A stretch of 64,000 nucleotides of DNA from Meghimatium bilineatum (Eukaryota; Mollusca; Gastropoda; Stylommatophora; Philomycidae). Positions 36,905-48,306 of the stretch are shown piece after piece (within the stretch, counting starts at the first letter, position 1; each line of letters begins with the position of its first letter). Below the pieces are notes generated by a model. That model was not told the DNA's origin, made no database searches, and saw only the letters and a program-made list of their open reading frames with translations. The position numbers and the translations under genes were made by a program. The stretch is taken from positions 69,722,234 through 69,786,233 of the forward strand of contig CM067322.1 of NCBI GenBank assembly GCA_034231615.1, written 5' to 3'.

Positions 36905-37080
36905 TTGGTTGATTGCACTTGTAACCCCATGGAGATGGCACAGGGGACTTTTCCATAAATACTCCTTTCTTTGTTCTAGCAGCCATTCAACAGTGTGCAG
37001 ACTCAAAGTGCCTGTCAGATTTTTGAGATTTCATATCTTTCCAAAGAGGATACACTTTCTCCCCACATCCATGGTCTAAT
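36905..37080 (-). mobile_element. LINE-B 3' end, diverged
   Basis: CATGGAGATGGCACAGGGGA, CCATAAATACTCC, GCAGCCATTCAACAGTGTGC match the LINE-B 3' region at 8900-8960 and 38800-38880 at reduced identity. Confidence 0.55.
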
Positions 37081-38035
37081 GCTTTTGTGAGAGTGCTATT
37101 ATTTTTACTGTTTGTTCAGTTTGTCTTGTATTTTATTGAAAACGATCTTAACCCTTTCACCACTATGAAATTTTCCTATTGTCAATCTCCCATCACTAAG
37201 ACAAGGAGCATATGTACTCCTCCAAATTATCAATATGATGATGGTAAAAATGAATTTTATTTAACTATTCATCATATCACATCATATAAGACTTGGCAGA
37301 CCAACAGAAAAATGAATAGTCTTGCATGAAACTATAACAAATCTTCACCAATGTCCAATCACATTGGAAAACATGGCCATTGTAGTAAATCTTCTAAGAA
37401 GAGGACTGGAATGACAATAAAAAGAAGACAGAATGGCAGATTTATCATTGATCACAACCTCTAGTAGTCATGAATCATCTTAAGAATGTTTCCCGTAACC
37501 TTATTAACTCATCACAAGCATTATGAATCTGATGCAATTCTGTACTCTAATTACAGCAAATTCCAGCATATCAGAGCAGTAGATGCGCATAACTCTCAGA
37601 ATGTTGTAATCTACTCATAGAACAAACAAAAATATAAACTATGCCACAATTTATTGAAAATAAACATTTCATTCAATGACCAACATAAACTGTTTCCAAT
37701 ATCTTTTGCACAGAAAAAATACTTCAAAATTGCAATGAATTTATTATAAATACATGATCATTTCATTAGGAGTATTTGTTTCAACAGACAACAATAACAA
37801 CTTCACAGCTTGCACTGAGACTACGAAATGCAACATTTTATCTTTAACCGAATCATACAGACAGTTTCTACTCTCTGAAGTTTTATTTCTGAAAACTTAT
37901 ACATGGTATAAATATAGAAAATGCAATCATGTGCTAAGCACACTGGCACTTACTAACAACTCCTTCTGCTAGATAAGTATATTGGATACTGTTATCTCAA
38001 ACTCATATATAACATTTATTTTATAAGCACTTCTG
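37081..38035. other. Unassigned intergenic sequence
   Basis: TTAACCCTTTCACCACTATG at 37148 looks like a piggyBac-type end, but no inverse partner was seen. No gene was recognised. Confidence 0.4.
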
Positions 38036-38039
38036 GTTA

Positions 38040-38645
38040 TTGTAATTAATACATTGTCCCTCTCTATTTCATATTTTTAGTGATTCCAATTTGTCCATCT
38101 TTTTATGTTTCCATTATGCTTGCCTGCCTCATGCTTTAATCTCAATATCTTTTTCAGTAAGATCATTCTCCGAGGAGTCATATCTTTTCATGTGTTCAAA
38201 ATACTGTGGTTGTCTCATTTAAAAAATTTTTACTTAGCAATTTTCTTTTCATTTCTATTGTTACCACAGCAATTTTCTTTTCATTTCTATTGTTACCACA
38301 ATCGCTATATTTGTTTTTCCATCCATAAGAGTCTGCCTATTCTTCTTTATGTCCACATCTCAAAATGTCTTAAATTCTGTCTTCCAATTCTTGCTAAATG
38401 TTCTGGTTTCAGCCTCCATACATATTTATGGAATAAGTAGCACTTGATAATTATCATTAAAATGTATTTCTGATAGCTAAACTCAGGGAAACCTATATGT
38501 ACTCAGTTTCCCCAGCAGCTAAGAATTCTTGACGTATGAAACTCGACTTCCAAAATTATCTCTCATTCTATGTCTCTCTTCTATTAGATTGAATAATTTA
38601 TGTTTCCTGGGCTTTTTCTCCTCATAACATTATCCCAAAATGTGT
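38040..38645 (-). mobile_element. LINE C-terminal remnant, strongly decayed
   Basis: Minus-strand text LRHFEMW, RRIGRLLWMEK and PQYFEHMKRYDSSENDL parallels the LEAFEMW, RRLLRIPWxDK and LxYFGHxxRxxGLExL blocks of RTE-type LINEs. A 32-bp tandem duplication (unit start AGCAATTTTCTTTTCATTTC at 38236 and 38268) lies inside. Confidence 0.5.
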
Positions 38646-38774
38646 CTATTTCTGTGGAACTTCCACTGTGTTTTTAGCTCTTTCAATATTGATCTTAATG
38701 GCAACCCATGCTATTCTAAACATTCTGTAAAATCACATCTCTGACATCCAGGGATTTTGCTGTTTATAAAATTA

Positions 38775-39560
38775 TTGATTCTTGGTTCTTGATTACAAAC
38801 TGGCTTCACAGCACGAGTTATTCCCATAAGTGCTCCTGCCCTCCGTTCCAGCAGCTATCCCAGTGTATGTAGGCTCAAGAGTACCAGTCAGATGTTGATT
38901 GTATGATCTTCAGGACTTTCCAAAAAATTTACTTTTTCTTCCTTCCCCTCTAGATACTCCCATTTCTGAAATTCTCTATATATGTGTGTTCTCAGCCTCA
39001 CTGACATTATCTTCATCTTGAAATGAATTTATCCATGCCTTAAGTCTGCTTTATATCTTCTCAGCAATGTGCCATCTATCGCTGCATTGCTTGCCAATAA
39101 GTCAACTCTCTCGTTTCCTCTGATCCCAGCATGAAAAGGGCAGTATATCCATATGTATATGTAGTTCTCTGGATAATTGAGTTGTTCAATAAGTCCAACT
39201 GTTCTTTTCTCAGCATGTACTTTTGTATCTTGCGCAGCATGCTTTGTGAGTATTACAGAGTGTATGATGTATCACCCTCTCTATCTCCATCCTTATGCTT
39301 GATGCGACAGTGGAATATGCTGAGACCAGATTTCTCAAACAACTTCATGTCATTTCTGTAGGCAACAAAACCCCAACCGCTTTTATCTGTGTATATAATT
39401 ATGTCTTGTGGTTTTGAGTGTGGCTGGGCAAGTTCATGCACTGTAACCTGGGCCCTGACACCCATCCATTTTTGACACGCTTTATCTAGTTGTATTATTA
39501 CTTTAGTCAATAATTTCTTCTCAGTGTCTACCTCCACATAATTTGTGTAAAATTACTGTC
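38775..39560 (-). mobile_element. LINE-B RNase H and 3' end, second copy
   Basis: The minus strand reads MGVRAQVTVHELAQPHSKPQ, DIIIYTDKSGWGFVAYRNDM, clearly homologous to the intact frame at 8980-9612 but with a deletion after YTD (loss of GSFNRITN). Later text is shifted. It ends at 38780 in the LINE-B terminus GTAATCAAGAA. Confidence 0.85.
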
Positions 39561-39654
39561 CACAACTTACTTTTAGAGTGATCAGCTTGTTGCATATAAT
39601 GGTCTTCATTTTCTGCAATGCAATTTTTTTGCTGGACTAAATTTATTCTTTATT

Positions 39655-40017
<363 letters not shown>

Positions 40018-40018
40018 G

Positions 40019-40189
40019 CAGTGGAATCCCTCTATAGCACATATGTTTTGTAACTAATTTTCTTAGTTAACACTTCAGAATCCCCAATTATATTTATTGC
40101 ATATACTGCATCCCCTATATAGAAAATTTCTGTTATTACCTAAATACTTTGTTGGTTGGTCTGGACCAAGTTGTTATTAAGATTTGACT
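40019..40189. mobile_element. pogo-like MITE, copy 1
   Basis: CAGTGGAATCCCTCTATAGC start, internal CTAATTATATTTATTGCATA-like text and GGTCTGGACCAAGTTGTTAT near the end. Same family as 41117-41289 and the inverse of 50535-50709. The right end is mutated. Confidence 0.7.
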
Positions 40190-40199
40190 ATTTCTATAA

Positions 40200-41110
40200 C
40201 TTGCAAGTTTCAGTAACAAGATACAAGTAAAATTATTGAAGCATACCATGTATAGAACAATGTTTTTTAAATATTTTGTTGAAAGTTGAGATCTTTCATT
40301 AGGAGTATATATGTTAGTAGCATGGCCAATGAAATGTGAATGACATGACTTAAGCTATGCTTAAACATCAACCTTGTTAGAAACCAGTCACTGGTACTCT
40401 TGGTGGACAGCATGGCACTTCATTGAGAAGAGATGTATGTGTAGTGTGTATATATATATTTATTTATTTATATGGAAAAATACTATAGTACAATGAAGAA
40501 ACTCAATCTACACCTTTTGTGACTATTATCTTGGCAGTTATTTAGCAAATCATGGTTCCTATAGTTAGTTATGCATATCTGTGGTCGGGCTGTACACTCA
40601 TTTTAATTATTGCTCACTTGGAATGAAAAATATTTACAGTACAAAAGAACGAATATAAAATTTTAATTTGTACAATGATCATGATTGTATTTAAATAAAC
40701 AAATCCCCTACAAAACAAATGATTGCAATGTTTCAAATATTAATCATCTTTAGGTTGTATGAAATACTGATAGCATGATTTTTATTAGCATAAGCCAAAC
40801 TGAACAAGCAATAAACTATTGTTATGTCAGCATAAATACAGAACACTTCCAGACTAGATAATCATGTCTCCATACAACACTCCATACCATATTCATAATC
40901 AACATTAAATTGCCCTCCCACAGAAATGCACTATACAACAAATGTAGATAGTAATACAAAGATGAAAGTGTACCATTAATGGTATTGATGAGTGAAGATA
41001 TTTACCAATGCACATCCATAGGTGCTCGAATCTGCATCTCAGTAATCCAATCAGAGTATCTGTTCACAGTTTCAGTTCAGTATTGGTTATCATTTTGACC
41101 TGTTTATATA
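40200..41110. other. Unassigned intergenic sequence
   Basis: No gene or element was recognised. Confidence 0.4.
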
Positions 41111-41116
41111 TGTATA

Positions 41117-41289
41117 AAGTGGAATTTCTCTATAGCGCATTCATTTATAACAAATATCCTATAAAACAACACTTTTAAAAATCCCTAATTATATTTATTC
41201 TATATTGTTTGTACTGTATATAGCAAATGTCTATTATTACATACATATTTTGTTGGTTCGGACCAAGTTGTTATACTGGGATTCCACTG
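41117..41289. mobile_element. pogo-like MITE, copy 2
   Basis: Begins AAGTGGAATTTCTC and ends GGGATTCCACTG with TA on both sides (41115-41116, 41290-41291). The inverted terminal consensus of the three copies is CAGTGGAATCCC. 173 bp, no coding capacity. Confidence 0.8.
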
Positions 41290-41424
41290 TATTATATTTC
41301 TATTTCCAAGCTGTTCCATTCTTTATTTCAACATCCCACACTCTTGAAATCAATAAGAAGATGCATTCCTAATTTTATCTTTCAATTTTATTACCAGATA
41401 ACAAAATAACCTACACATTTCTCC

Positions 41425-41570
41425 TGTTTGTTTGTTTGTTTTGTGTTCGCCTCCAGTGTAACCATCACTGATATCCGTGTGATTTCCACCGGGGAGCGTG
41501 ATTACGTTGTGCCACCGTTATGCGCCTTGTAGACCTAGCACATCTGATTTCGGCATGACATTTCTCCTGT
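41425..41570. repeat. GC-richer SINE-like fragment with (GTTT)n
   Basis: GTTTGTTTGTTTGTTTTGTG followed by CGCCTCCAGTGTAACC, CCACCGGGGAGCG, GTTATGCGCC. Its composition is unlike the surroundings and the GTTT run suggests the 3' tail of a retroelement, but no second copy is in the window. Confidence 0.4.
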
Positions 41571-41685
41571 TTTATAATCTCAAAAATAAAAAGTCAAATG
41601 AATGTTTCAATTATTTCTTTTGATTGTGTGATGTACTTGAAAGTTAACTAAGTTAAAAAAGATATACAATTTGCTTATCATAGAG

Positions 41686-42358
41686 CAGTGTTTCCCAATC
41701 TTTCTTGAATTATGACCCAATGTTATATAAGAAAAGTGAATCTACCGGTATTTTATACAAGGAAAGTGACCTACTACTCCATTTTATACATGGAAAGTGA
41801 CCTGTGGTCCCATTTTATGTGACAATGACTCATGTTACGGAAGCAAAGTGACAGGTGACTTATTCTATAGACACAGTGATTCACAATCCATTACATTTAA
41901 AAAATGCCATTTAATAGAGTAAAAGAAATCAAATCCAAATCAATTTTTCAATACAATATAACTATCAAATTAGAATTGAGGAACAATTGAAACATATTTA
42001 ATGCAATGATTGAAATTGTAACTTTTTAAGAAGTTTCACAAATTGTGATAAAATTTTCTTTAATGCCAACCTCATGTATTTTTCAACATTTAATGTTTCT
42101 TGAATTTTCAAAAGAGTGTGTTGAAAGTAAATTCACTCTGAGATATGTAGAAGCAAATGGGAGTAAACATAGGAGATAAATATTGTAAAACTAAATTTTA
42201 ACCTTTTTTTAAATTTTCTTATTTACCACACTTACTGCAATTTTTCATTTATTTTCATAGGGGTAAACATCAAATGAAAATTTGTTAGTTTACAATTTCA
42301 TCTGGTAACCACACAGAAGACCCATAATGACCCTAATTCTCTGGGTTTGGAACCATTG
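41686..42358. mobile_element. Non-autonomous hAT-like element, 673 bp
   Basis: Starts CAGTGTTTCCCAATCTTT and ends GGGTTTGGAACCATTG (inverse CAATGGTTCCAAACCC), a typical hAT terminal pair. Flanked by TCATAGAG (41678-41685) and TCATTGAG (42359-42366), an 8-bp target duplication with one mismatch, as hAT elements make. It encodes no transposase. Confidence 0.8.
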
Positions 42359-42503
42359 TCATTGAGAAAGTAAATAAAAATAAATAAATGCAGGAGAAAA
42401 TAAATTTTATTATGAAAAAAAAACACGTTAATTTCTGTAATCGTAAACTATACAACATACAATTTTAAAACTCAGATGATGAAACCAAAATGCTGAATAA
42501 TTG

Positions 42504-42912
42504 GATGTACTCTTGATGTGAATGATAGATAGTCTGTGATAAATGTAACAAGGTAGAGAGACTGGTTGTACTCTTGATGTGAATGATAGATAGTCTGTGA
42601 TAAATGTAACAAGGTAGAGAGACTGGTTGTACTCTTGATGTGAATGATAGATAGTCTGTGATAAATGTAACAAGGTAGAGAGACTGGTTGTACTCTTGAT
42701 GTGAATGATAGATAGTCTGTGATAAATGTAACAAGGTAGAGAGACTGGTTGTACTCTTGATGTGAATGATAGATAGTCTGTGATAAATGTAAAGGTAGAG
42801 AGACTGGTTGTACTCTTGATGTGAATGATAGATAGTCTGTGATAAATGTAACAAGGTAGAGAGACTGGTTGTACTCTTGATGTGAATGATAGATAGTCTG
42901 TGATAAATGTAG
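42504..42912. repeat. 61-bp minisatellite, about 7 copies
   Basis: The unit starts at TACTCTTGATGTGAATGATA and recurs at 42508, 42569, 42630, 42691, 42752, 42811 and 42872. One copy is 59 bp (two bases lost in GTAACAAGG). The units are almost identical, so expansion is recent. It also yields a spurious minus-strand repeat frame of 129 codons. Confidence 0.97.
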
Positions 42913-42969
42913 ACAGACTAGTCGGTTATATGATACATGTTAATACATGGAAGGAAATGATACGTTATC

Positions 42970-43035
42970 TGTGGTAAATGTAGATGAATTATGAATCACT
43001 ATCATAGCAAGCGGTGTTACTAAGTGCTCGTCCAT
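42970..43035. repeat. Short dispersed repeat, copy 1
   Basis: GATGAATTATGAATCACTAT, CATAGCAAGCGGTGTTACTA recurs at 47873-47945 inside the TA-flanked element, so this may be a fragment of that element family. Confidence 0.65.
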
Positions 43036-43079
43036 CTAGGTTGACTAGAAACAACTACACTAGTATCACCTGCAGCATA

Positions 43080-43990
43080 CATTCCTTAATTTCTCTTCAC
43101 TTAAAATGTTTCATTTCACTACCTGTTCTTGACAGAGCATTTACTTTCTCATTTCCCATGATTCTACAGTGTGATGGTATCCATTGAAGGGTAGTAGTAG
43201 AAAATTTGTGTATGTCTAAACTCTTGTCTGATGTTGTGCAGAAGTCTTTCATTTCTTCCATTGGATTGATTCCAGTAGGGATCCGCAATCTGTGAATGTA
43301 GCTATCTTCTTTGGTCCTGGCAGTTCTAGTTTGGTGAGGACTTTTAGTGCATGATAGAATGTAACTGCTTCTGCTTTAAAGTTGGAGATTTCCTGGTTGG
43401 AAAAGCTTTAGATATTGTCATCTTTGAGTTTTACGAATATGTCACCTACGTCATTCATTACTGCTCCCTCTGCATTTCCATCTGTGTAGATATGTGTCCA
43501 TTCTGTGGATTGTATTTTCTTTTATCTTTAGTATCAATACTTTTAGTTGAGGTGGAGTCTGGTATTCCTTTTGTTTTATTATTCCAGGATCCTGTTATTA
43601 TGGAGGCTGTTGTCTGGCTCTTCCAAATCAGTGTTTATCATATAAATGGTTGGAGATATGACAGAGTTGGTTCTCTTCAGTCTGCTTGTGGGTAATCTAG
43701 AAATTTTGGCATGCACAGTCATCTGGGGGATGTTTACACATTTTTCTCATTGTATAGATTGGAGTGGTCTTCATCCCTCCTGAGATTAGTCAAGTCCTGC
43801 ATTTTGCACTTTAGAAAGCAGTATTTATTTTGAATGTTGATGCCCAGGTTGTCATTTCATATTCCACTACTGGTCTGACTGTACCCATATAGAATTTTTG
43901 GAGAATGCTTCCATTTTCTCCCCTGCTTGTGCCCGCACATTTCATCATCAAGGATAGCTTACTGGTTGCTTTCTGTTCAGTGGCCAACAT
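43080..43990 (-). mobile_element. LINE-C RNase H and upstream remnant
   Basis: The minus-strand frame 43288-43097 reads TTLQWIPSHCRIMGNEKVNA, the last RNase H block (H in PSHC; canonical GNEKAD, here N for the aspartate). Related to LINE-C at 21590-23480. Upstream text is degenerate. Confidence 0.7.
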
Positions 43991-44013
43991 ATCACTCAGT
44001 CAATTAACACTTA

Positions 44014-44310
44014 AAGGTAAAGGTAGGTCCCATGGCAGCTGTCGTCGGGGATGAAGATAACACTTCATGTGCTAAGCCGCAGAAACTATTAGGTGGGGTG
44101 GCCAGTTCCCTTGCTGTTTTTTACCTTCCCTAACTCATGCGTCAGGTACTCATTTACAGCTGAGTCGACTGGAGGAGTGGTCGTGTCAAGTGAGAAATCA
44201 CAACCAGGATTTTTTAATTTTTTTTAAATATCCGGTCGTGGTTTTGAACCTAGCACGCTGTAACCAGATGATAACAAGCAAGCTCACTATCCACTAGGCT
44301 ACCCCGCTCC
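44014..44310 (-). mobile_element. SINE family T2 (tRNA-derived), 297 bp, 14-bp duplication
   Basis: On the minus strand: GGGGTAGCCTAGTGGATAGT (A box TAGCCTAGTGG), then GTGCTAGGTTCAAAACCACG (B box GTTCAAAAC), a tRNA-unrelated body, and a tail of ACCTTT units. Flanked by perfect TCAATTAACACTTA at 44000-44013 and 44311-44324. The cleanest SINE insertion in the window. Confidence 0.95.
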
Positions 44311-44318
44311 TCAATTAA

Positions 44319-44797
44319 CACTTAGCTATCCCGAAATCCATAGCGTACTTATTCCCAGCTAGCAAAGATGTTCACATATTTTCAAAAAATGTGCAGGAAA
44401 TAAAAACTACAACATCAGAGCATCGAAATTTTCAACTGAATGATTAAGAGACAATGTGTCAGAATAATGAATATTTTCATTATCTAAAGTAATTTTAGAG
44501 CCTCAGACATATGTAAGAGCAGAATTATATTTTAATGATGTTGGGCATAATTTTACAATACTTTCGTCTCATCTGCAAAAAATTATGAATTATTAAAGGG
44601 TTCCCCAGCAATCCACATCAAGATCCTCTATTTCTTGGTGCTACAATATTGGATGATGTATTCCGGATGAGCTATTTTTTGGTAATATTATTGCTACAAT
44701 TGCCATATTATTGAAGTTTAATGGTTTCAACAATTGTTGAAGTTGGTCACCAAAGGTATATAACAAATATTCAATAATTATATTGATCAGCAAAGTG
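44319..44797. mobile_element. Candidate TTAA-flanked non-autonomous element, 479 bp
   Basis: CACTTAGCT follows TTAA at 44315-44318, and AGCAAAGTG precedes TTAA at 44798-44801, a 9-bp imperfect inverted terminus (CACTTWGCT) with piggyBac-type TTAA flanks. No coding capacity. The T2 SINE inserted across its left boundary and duplicated it. Confidence 0.5.
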
Positions 44798-44801
44798 TTA
44801 A

Positions 44802-45575
44802 TGGAAAGCAGAGAAAAATATGAAATATAAATGCAACATATTTTATCTTCAAATTTAATGGACCAAAATCAGAAATCGAATTAAGTCTGTTACACAGTTA
44901 AAGAAAACAACTCAAAATGAAATGTCATGGAATATTAAAATGGAATGTTCATGTTTGAATGTTAAGCCCTATGCTTATCAGCCCTAATCTGTTCCGGAAA
45001 TGACAAATCTGCCATTCATATAGATCTTGTAGTGAATGTCTTACACAAACTCCATCTGCAAGCACACTTTGAAAATGTGTAAATCAATTTAATATTCCAC
45101 TATTCCTTTGCTGAGAACAATTACTTGTTTTAATTTTTCAGTTTGAAAAAAAATATGTAAAAACTGACATCTCTTTTAAATATTCTGAAAATTGTTACAT
45201 CAAATTTAGAGGGGAAAAATATATAACAACATTTTGTTACTTAGAGTAAAACAGAAAACTAGTGAAAAACACAAAATTTGTAAAAGGAAAAAACACCAAT
45301 GACTGTTAATGATAATGCCAACAAAAATTAGCCATTTCAAAAAAATATTGCAGGAAATGTGTTACAAATATTTAATTTAACAAACAGAACATAGTAGAAA
45401 AACAATAACAAGGGTTATCTGCAAGTTTAAACAAATTTCTGCACAATTCATTTTTGGAGGAGTTCCTAGTAGTTATCTAGGATTCACATCAACCTCACAA
45501 GAAATGTTCATTAATATCAATTTCAGAGTCAAATGCATGTCATGGTAAGATTTTCACTAAATATTTTACACTGAT
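44802..45575. other. Unassigned intergenic sequence
   Basis: AT-rich; no gene or element recognised. Confidence 0.4.
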
Positions 45576-45579
45576 TAAG

Positions 45580-47000
45580 TTCTATAAACATTCACTACCT
45601 TATAGATAATAAAATAGATGAAGATGCATTGATTGCACAGTTAGGAGCACTGTTTCTAGTACAACTTTTCAAAACAATATGGAGGAGAAATAGAACAAGA
45701 CAGCATAGACAACAGCATTCAGAATGTTTGTCTTGGGAGTGATATAATGAAATATTTGGGAGTAAAATTCAACTCAATCCTGATATATATATGTTTCATG
45801 TTAATCATGTGAGAAGCAAATGGGGTCTGGAAGATCTCAGAACAATGACCATAGAATGGCAAGTGCTTGCCTTACTCTCTAACTAGTTGGTCCTGTCAAT
45901 GGTTGACTATGGCCTGGAGCGTCTAAAATTGTCCAACAGACAATGCCAGCAGTTGGAGCGTATACAGAATGAAGAATCCTGGGATGCACTAGAAATACTG
46001 CCATCTCAGTAATGAGATACATGCAAGTCCTAGTATGCATCAAGTTAAAGCATTTGTTGGCTTAGGCCAAGATGTACATGTGAATCATCAGTGACAAAAA
46101 TAAACACTCACTCGACAGAAACATCATGGATCTTAAGGGTTCTAGATCCTGAGAGGGGAACATCATAGATGGCGCAAGCAGAAGCAACTATTGCACTGGT
46201 TACCACTATTGATTCTTTGGTTAGAGGAGATGAGTGGATGAACACTGGGAAGGACATGGAAAACTATTTGCAGATCATTATTACTTTGGGCAGACAGTGG
46301 AGAACATTGTACAATGGGGAAAGGGAAACTTGAAATACAACAGTTCCTCTGTGATAACACCACATATGATACACAAACAGTTCTGTGATTCCTGGTTAAA
46401 AAGTCGGGGTAGAGATTTACAGCTGGAAGTAGAATTGTAAAGGAGCAGAACAGAACGTACACAGCAATAACCTCCAGCATGAGAATGTAAATTGAATCAG
46501 TTACAGTGCAGTAAAGTGGATTTCTGGCACCAAAACATAGGGAGTTGTAAAAGTCACAGACTGAATCCATGCTTACAAAGATCGAGAATGTGTGGCTCTG
46601 ACAAAAGTGTATGGAGCCTTCACATATTCTGATCTGCAGTGAATTCTATGGATATATTCTTCAGGACATGCAAAAGTCTATAGCAATGAAATAATCGACA
46701 CATTAGAGTATAGAGCACCAATACAAAAAGAATTAGTTATGAACAAGAAAGCTATGTTAGTTCTTTACATGTGGCAGGAGATATGATAATGCGGCTTAAA
46801 GAATTTCGAATTAACCCTGGGGTGATCAGAACATGGCAACTGAGGGGGTGTCAGCTACATGAGCCATCAGCATTCACAATCTTCACCATGTGCTGGCACA
46901 GACTGATCACTTATGGGTTTACTCAGAGTGCGCCAATGTTGATTCCAAAAATTAAACAAAATGTTTATCTTCCTCCACATCCATTGCCTGATCTGTTTCA
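45580..47000 (+). mobile_element. LINE-B-related LINE, degenerate
   Basis: The plus strand reads MKYLGVKFNSILIY, SMVDYGLERLKLSNRQCQQL, ERIQNEESW (thumb to post-polymerase), remnants of RNase H (SSMRM near 46480; IYSSGHAKVYSNEIIDTL at about 46650-46705) and RLKEFRINPGVIRTWQLRG, parallel to the LINE-B tail RMLEMGVSRGRARKSKF. Many stops and shifts. Related to, but clearly older than, the copy at 8880-10620. Confidence 0.65.
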
Positions 47001-47355
47001 ATCTCTAGCAATCACAAATTATGCAGCTAATTTCCTATGTGTACTTTGGAAGGGGGGTGGGGGGGTTGTTTTAGCTCTTTATTTCATGCTCTGAAGACAA
47101 CAAACTCAGTGGTAATCAATATTTTGTTTTGAGAAGCCTCAGAGAGAGGGTGTATGTAGAAGGCATGTTCAACTGTTTTGTATGCATACATCCAATCACA
47201 TTTTATTATTATCCATCATCATTCATAGGAGCCCTGTTTGTGGAGGTGTTATGATTGGGTAAAAGAGAGAGGCATGAATGTAAATTGGAGAAATAACAAA
47301 TATTGCTGGAAAATTATATATGATATATCTGCACTCGCCCTTACGGCAGAGCATA

Positions 47356-48304
47356 GGGTAGCCGGGGGGTAAAGTGTTCCACGGGGTAAAACGTTGCAGC
47401 AGGTTTTTATCAGATCTATGAGTTTTTCCGATACCGTTCGTGACAAGGTCATACGCCAATATTCCAATCTTTGACACAGCAAACTTTGATAGATCAAGGA
47501 CAAGTCAATTTTCAAAACTATGGAATTATATTATTTTCACTATGTTCAATCTTCTCTTATTTTGCAACTTCTTACACTCTGCCTGCTGTTATCATTAATA
47601 TCATGATTTAAAAAAATTTTTCAACTGAAATATATGTTGTGTTGTTAAGTGATTAATAACTTTATCTTGTCAGGCTACTTCATCGGAATTTAGTATAGTT
47701 GCTAACAATGTGATTTCGGGTAAAGTGTTGAATGATTATAGGGGCTAAACGAGCATTCAAAATGTGTGAAAAAAATGCGGATGTCATGAGGAAGTTGCCG
47801 ATGCTGATCTAAAGCTGGGATAGACGGATATATATGATTATAATGATCATTCAACCTTACAATGTAAACGTAGATGAATTATGGATCAGTATTATAGCAA
47901 GCGTGTTACTAAGTGTTTTATTACTAAGCGGTGTTACTAAGACATTATTAGCTTTGAAACGGAACTAAAAACTATTTTTTATCCAAACTTTTTTTTCCAA
48001 ATTAAAGTTAACTAGGTCTATCTATTTATTCTATCTATTCTTAGCAGACATTTACACCCAGCCGGTGTGCTTGACCTGTCACAGTGATGATCTCCCTCAA
48101 TTTTATAATGCTTTGTATCACTTTGCCCCCAAAAATGAGACAAAGTGATTTTTTGTTACATGTTCATAAATTCTCATTCTACTGTCTACACGTAACTGTA
48201 TTTTTTCAATAACCTCACTAATGTAAGATGTAAGATAGATTATAAGCCTAGTTGTAAGAATACACTAAAACATTAAAAGTGCAACACATTGCCCCCAGCT
48301 ACCC
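47356..48304. mobile_element. TA-flanked non-autonomous DNA transposon, 949 bp
   Basis: Starts GGGTAGCCGGGGGGTAAAGT and ends with the inverse of GGGTAGCTGGGGGCAATGTG, giving about 24 bp of imperfect terminal inverted repeat ending TTSC. TA flanks both ends (47354-47355 and 48305-48306), as in the Tc1/mariner/pogo superfamily. Related GGGTAAAGTG / CACTTTGCCCCC motifs recur internally (47720, 48120). No transposase is encoded. Confidence 0.78.
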
Positions 48305-48306
48305 TA

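Noticed and set aside
37148-37167. piggyBac-type end TTAACCCTTTCACCACTATG
   Set aside because: No inverse partner was found within a few kilobases, so it may be chance.
42428-42854. Minus-strand repeat frames with IYHSHQEYNQSLYL units
   Set aside because: Produced by the 61-bp minisatellite cycling through frames, not a gene.
42504-42912. CRISPR array
   Set aside because: Units are contiguous with no unique spacers, and the genome is eukaryotic. The same applies to 14104-14263, 15402-15633 and 60579-60882.
44014-44310. tRNA gene
   Set aside because: A and B boxes are present, but no cloverleaf closes and target-site duplications define it as a SINE. The same holds for 25959-26225, 50096-50350 and 62555-62650.
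46163-46570. 135-codon minus-strand frame
   Set aside because: It lies opposite the degenerate LINE-B copy on the plus strand; no domain recognised.
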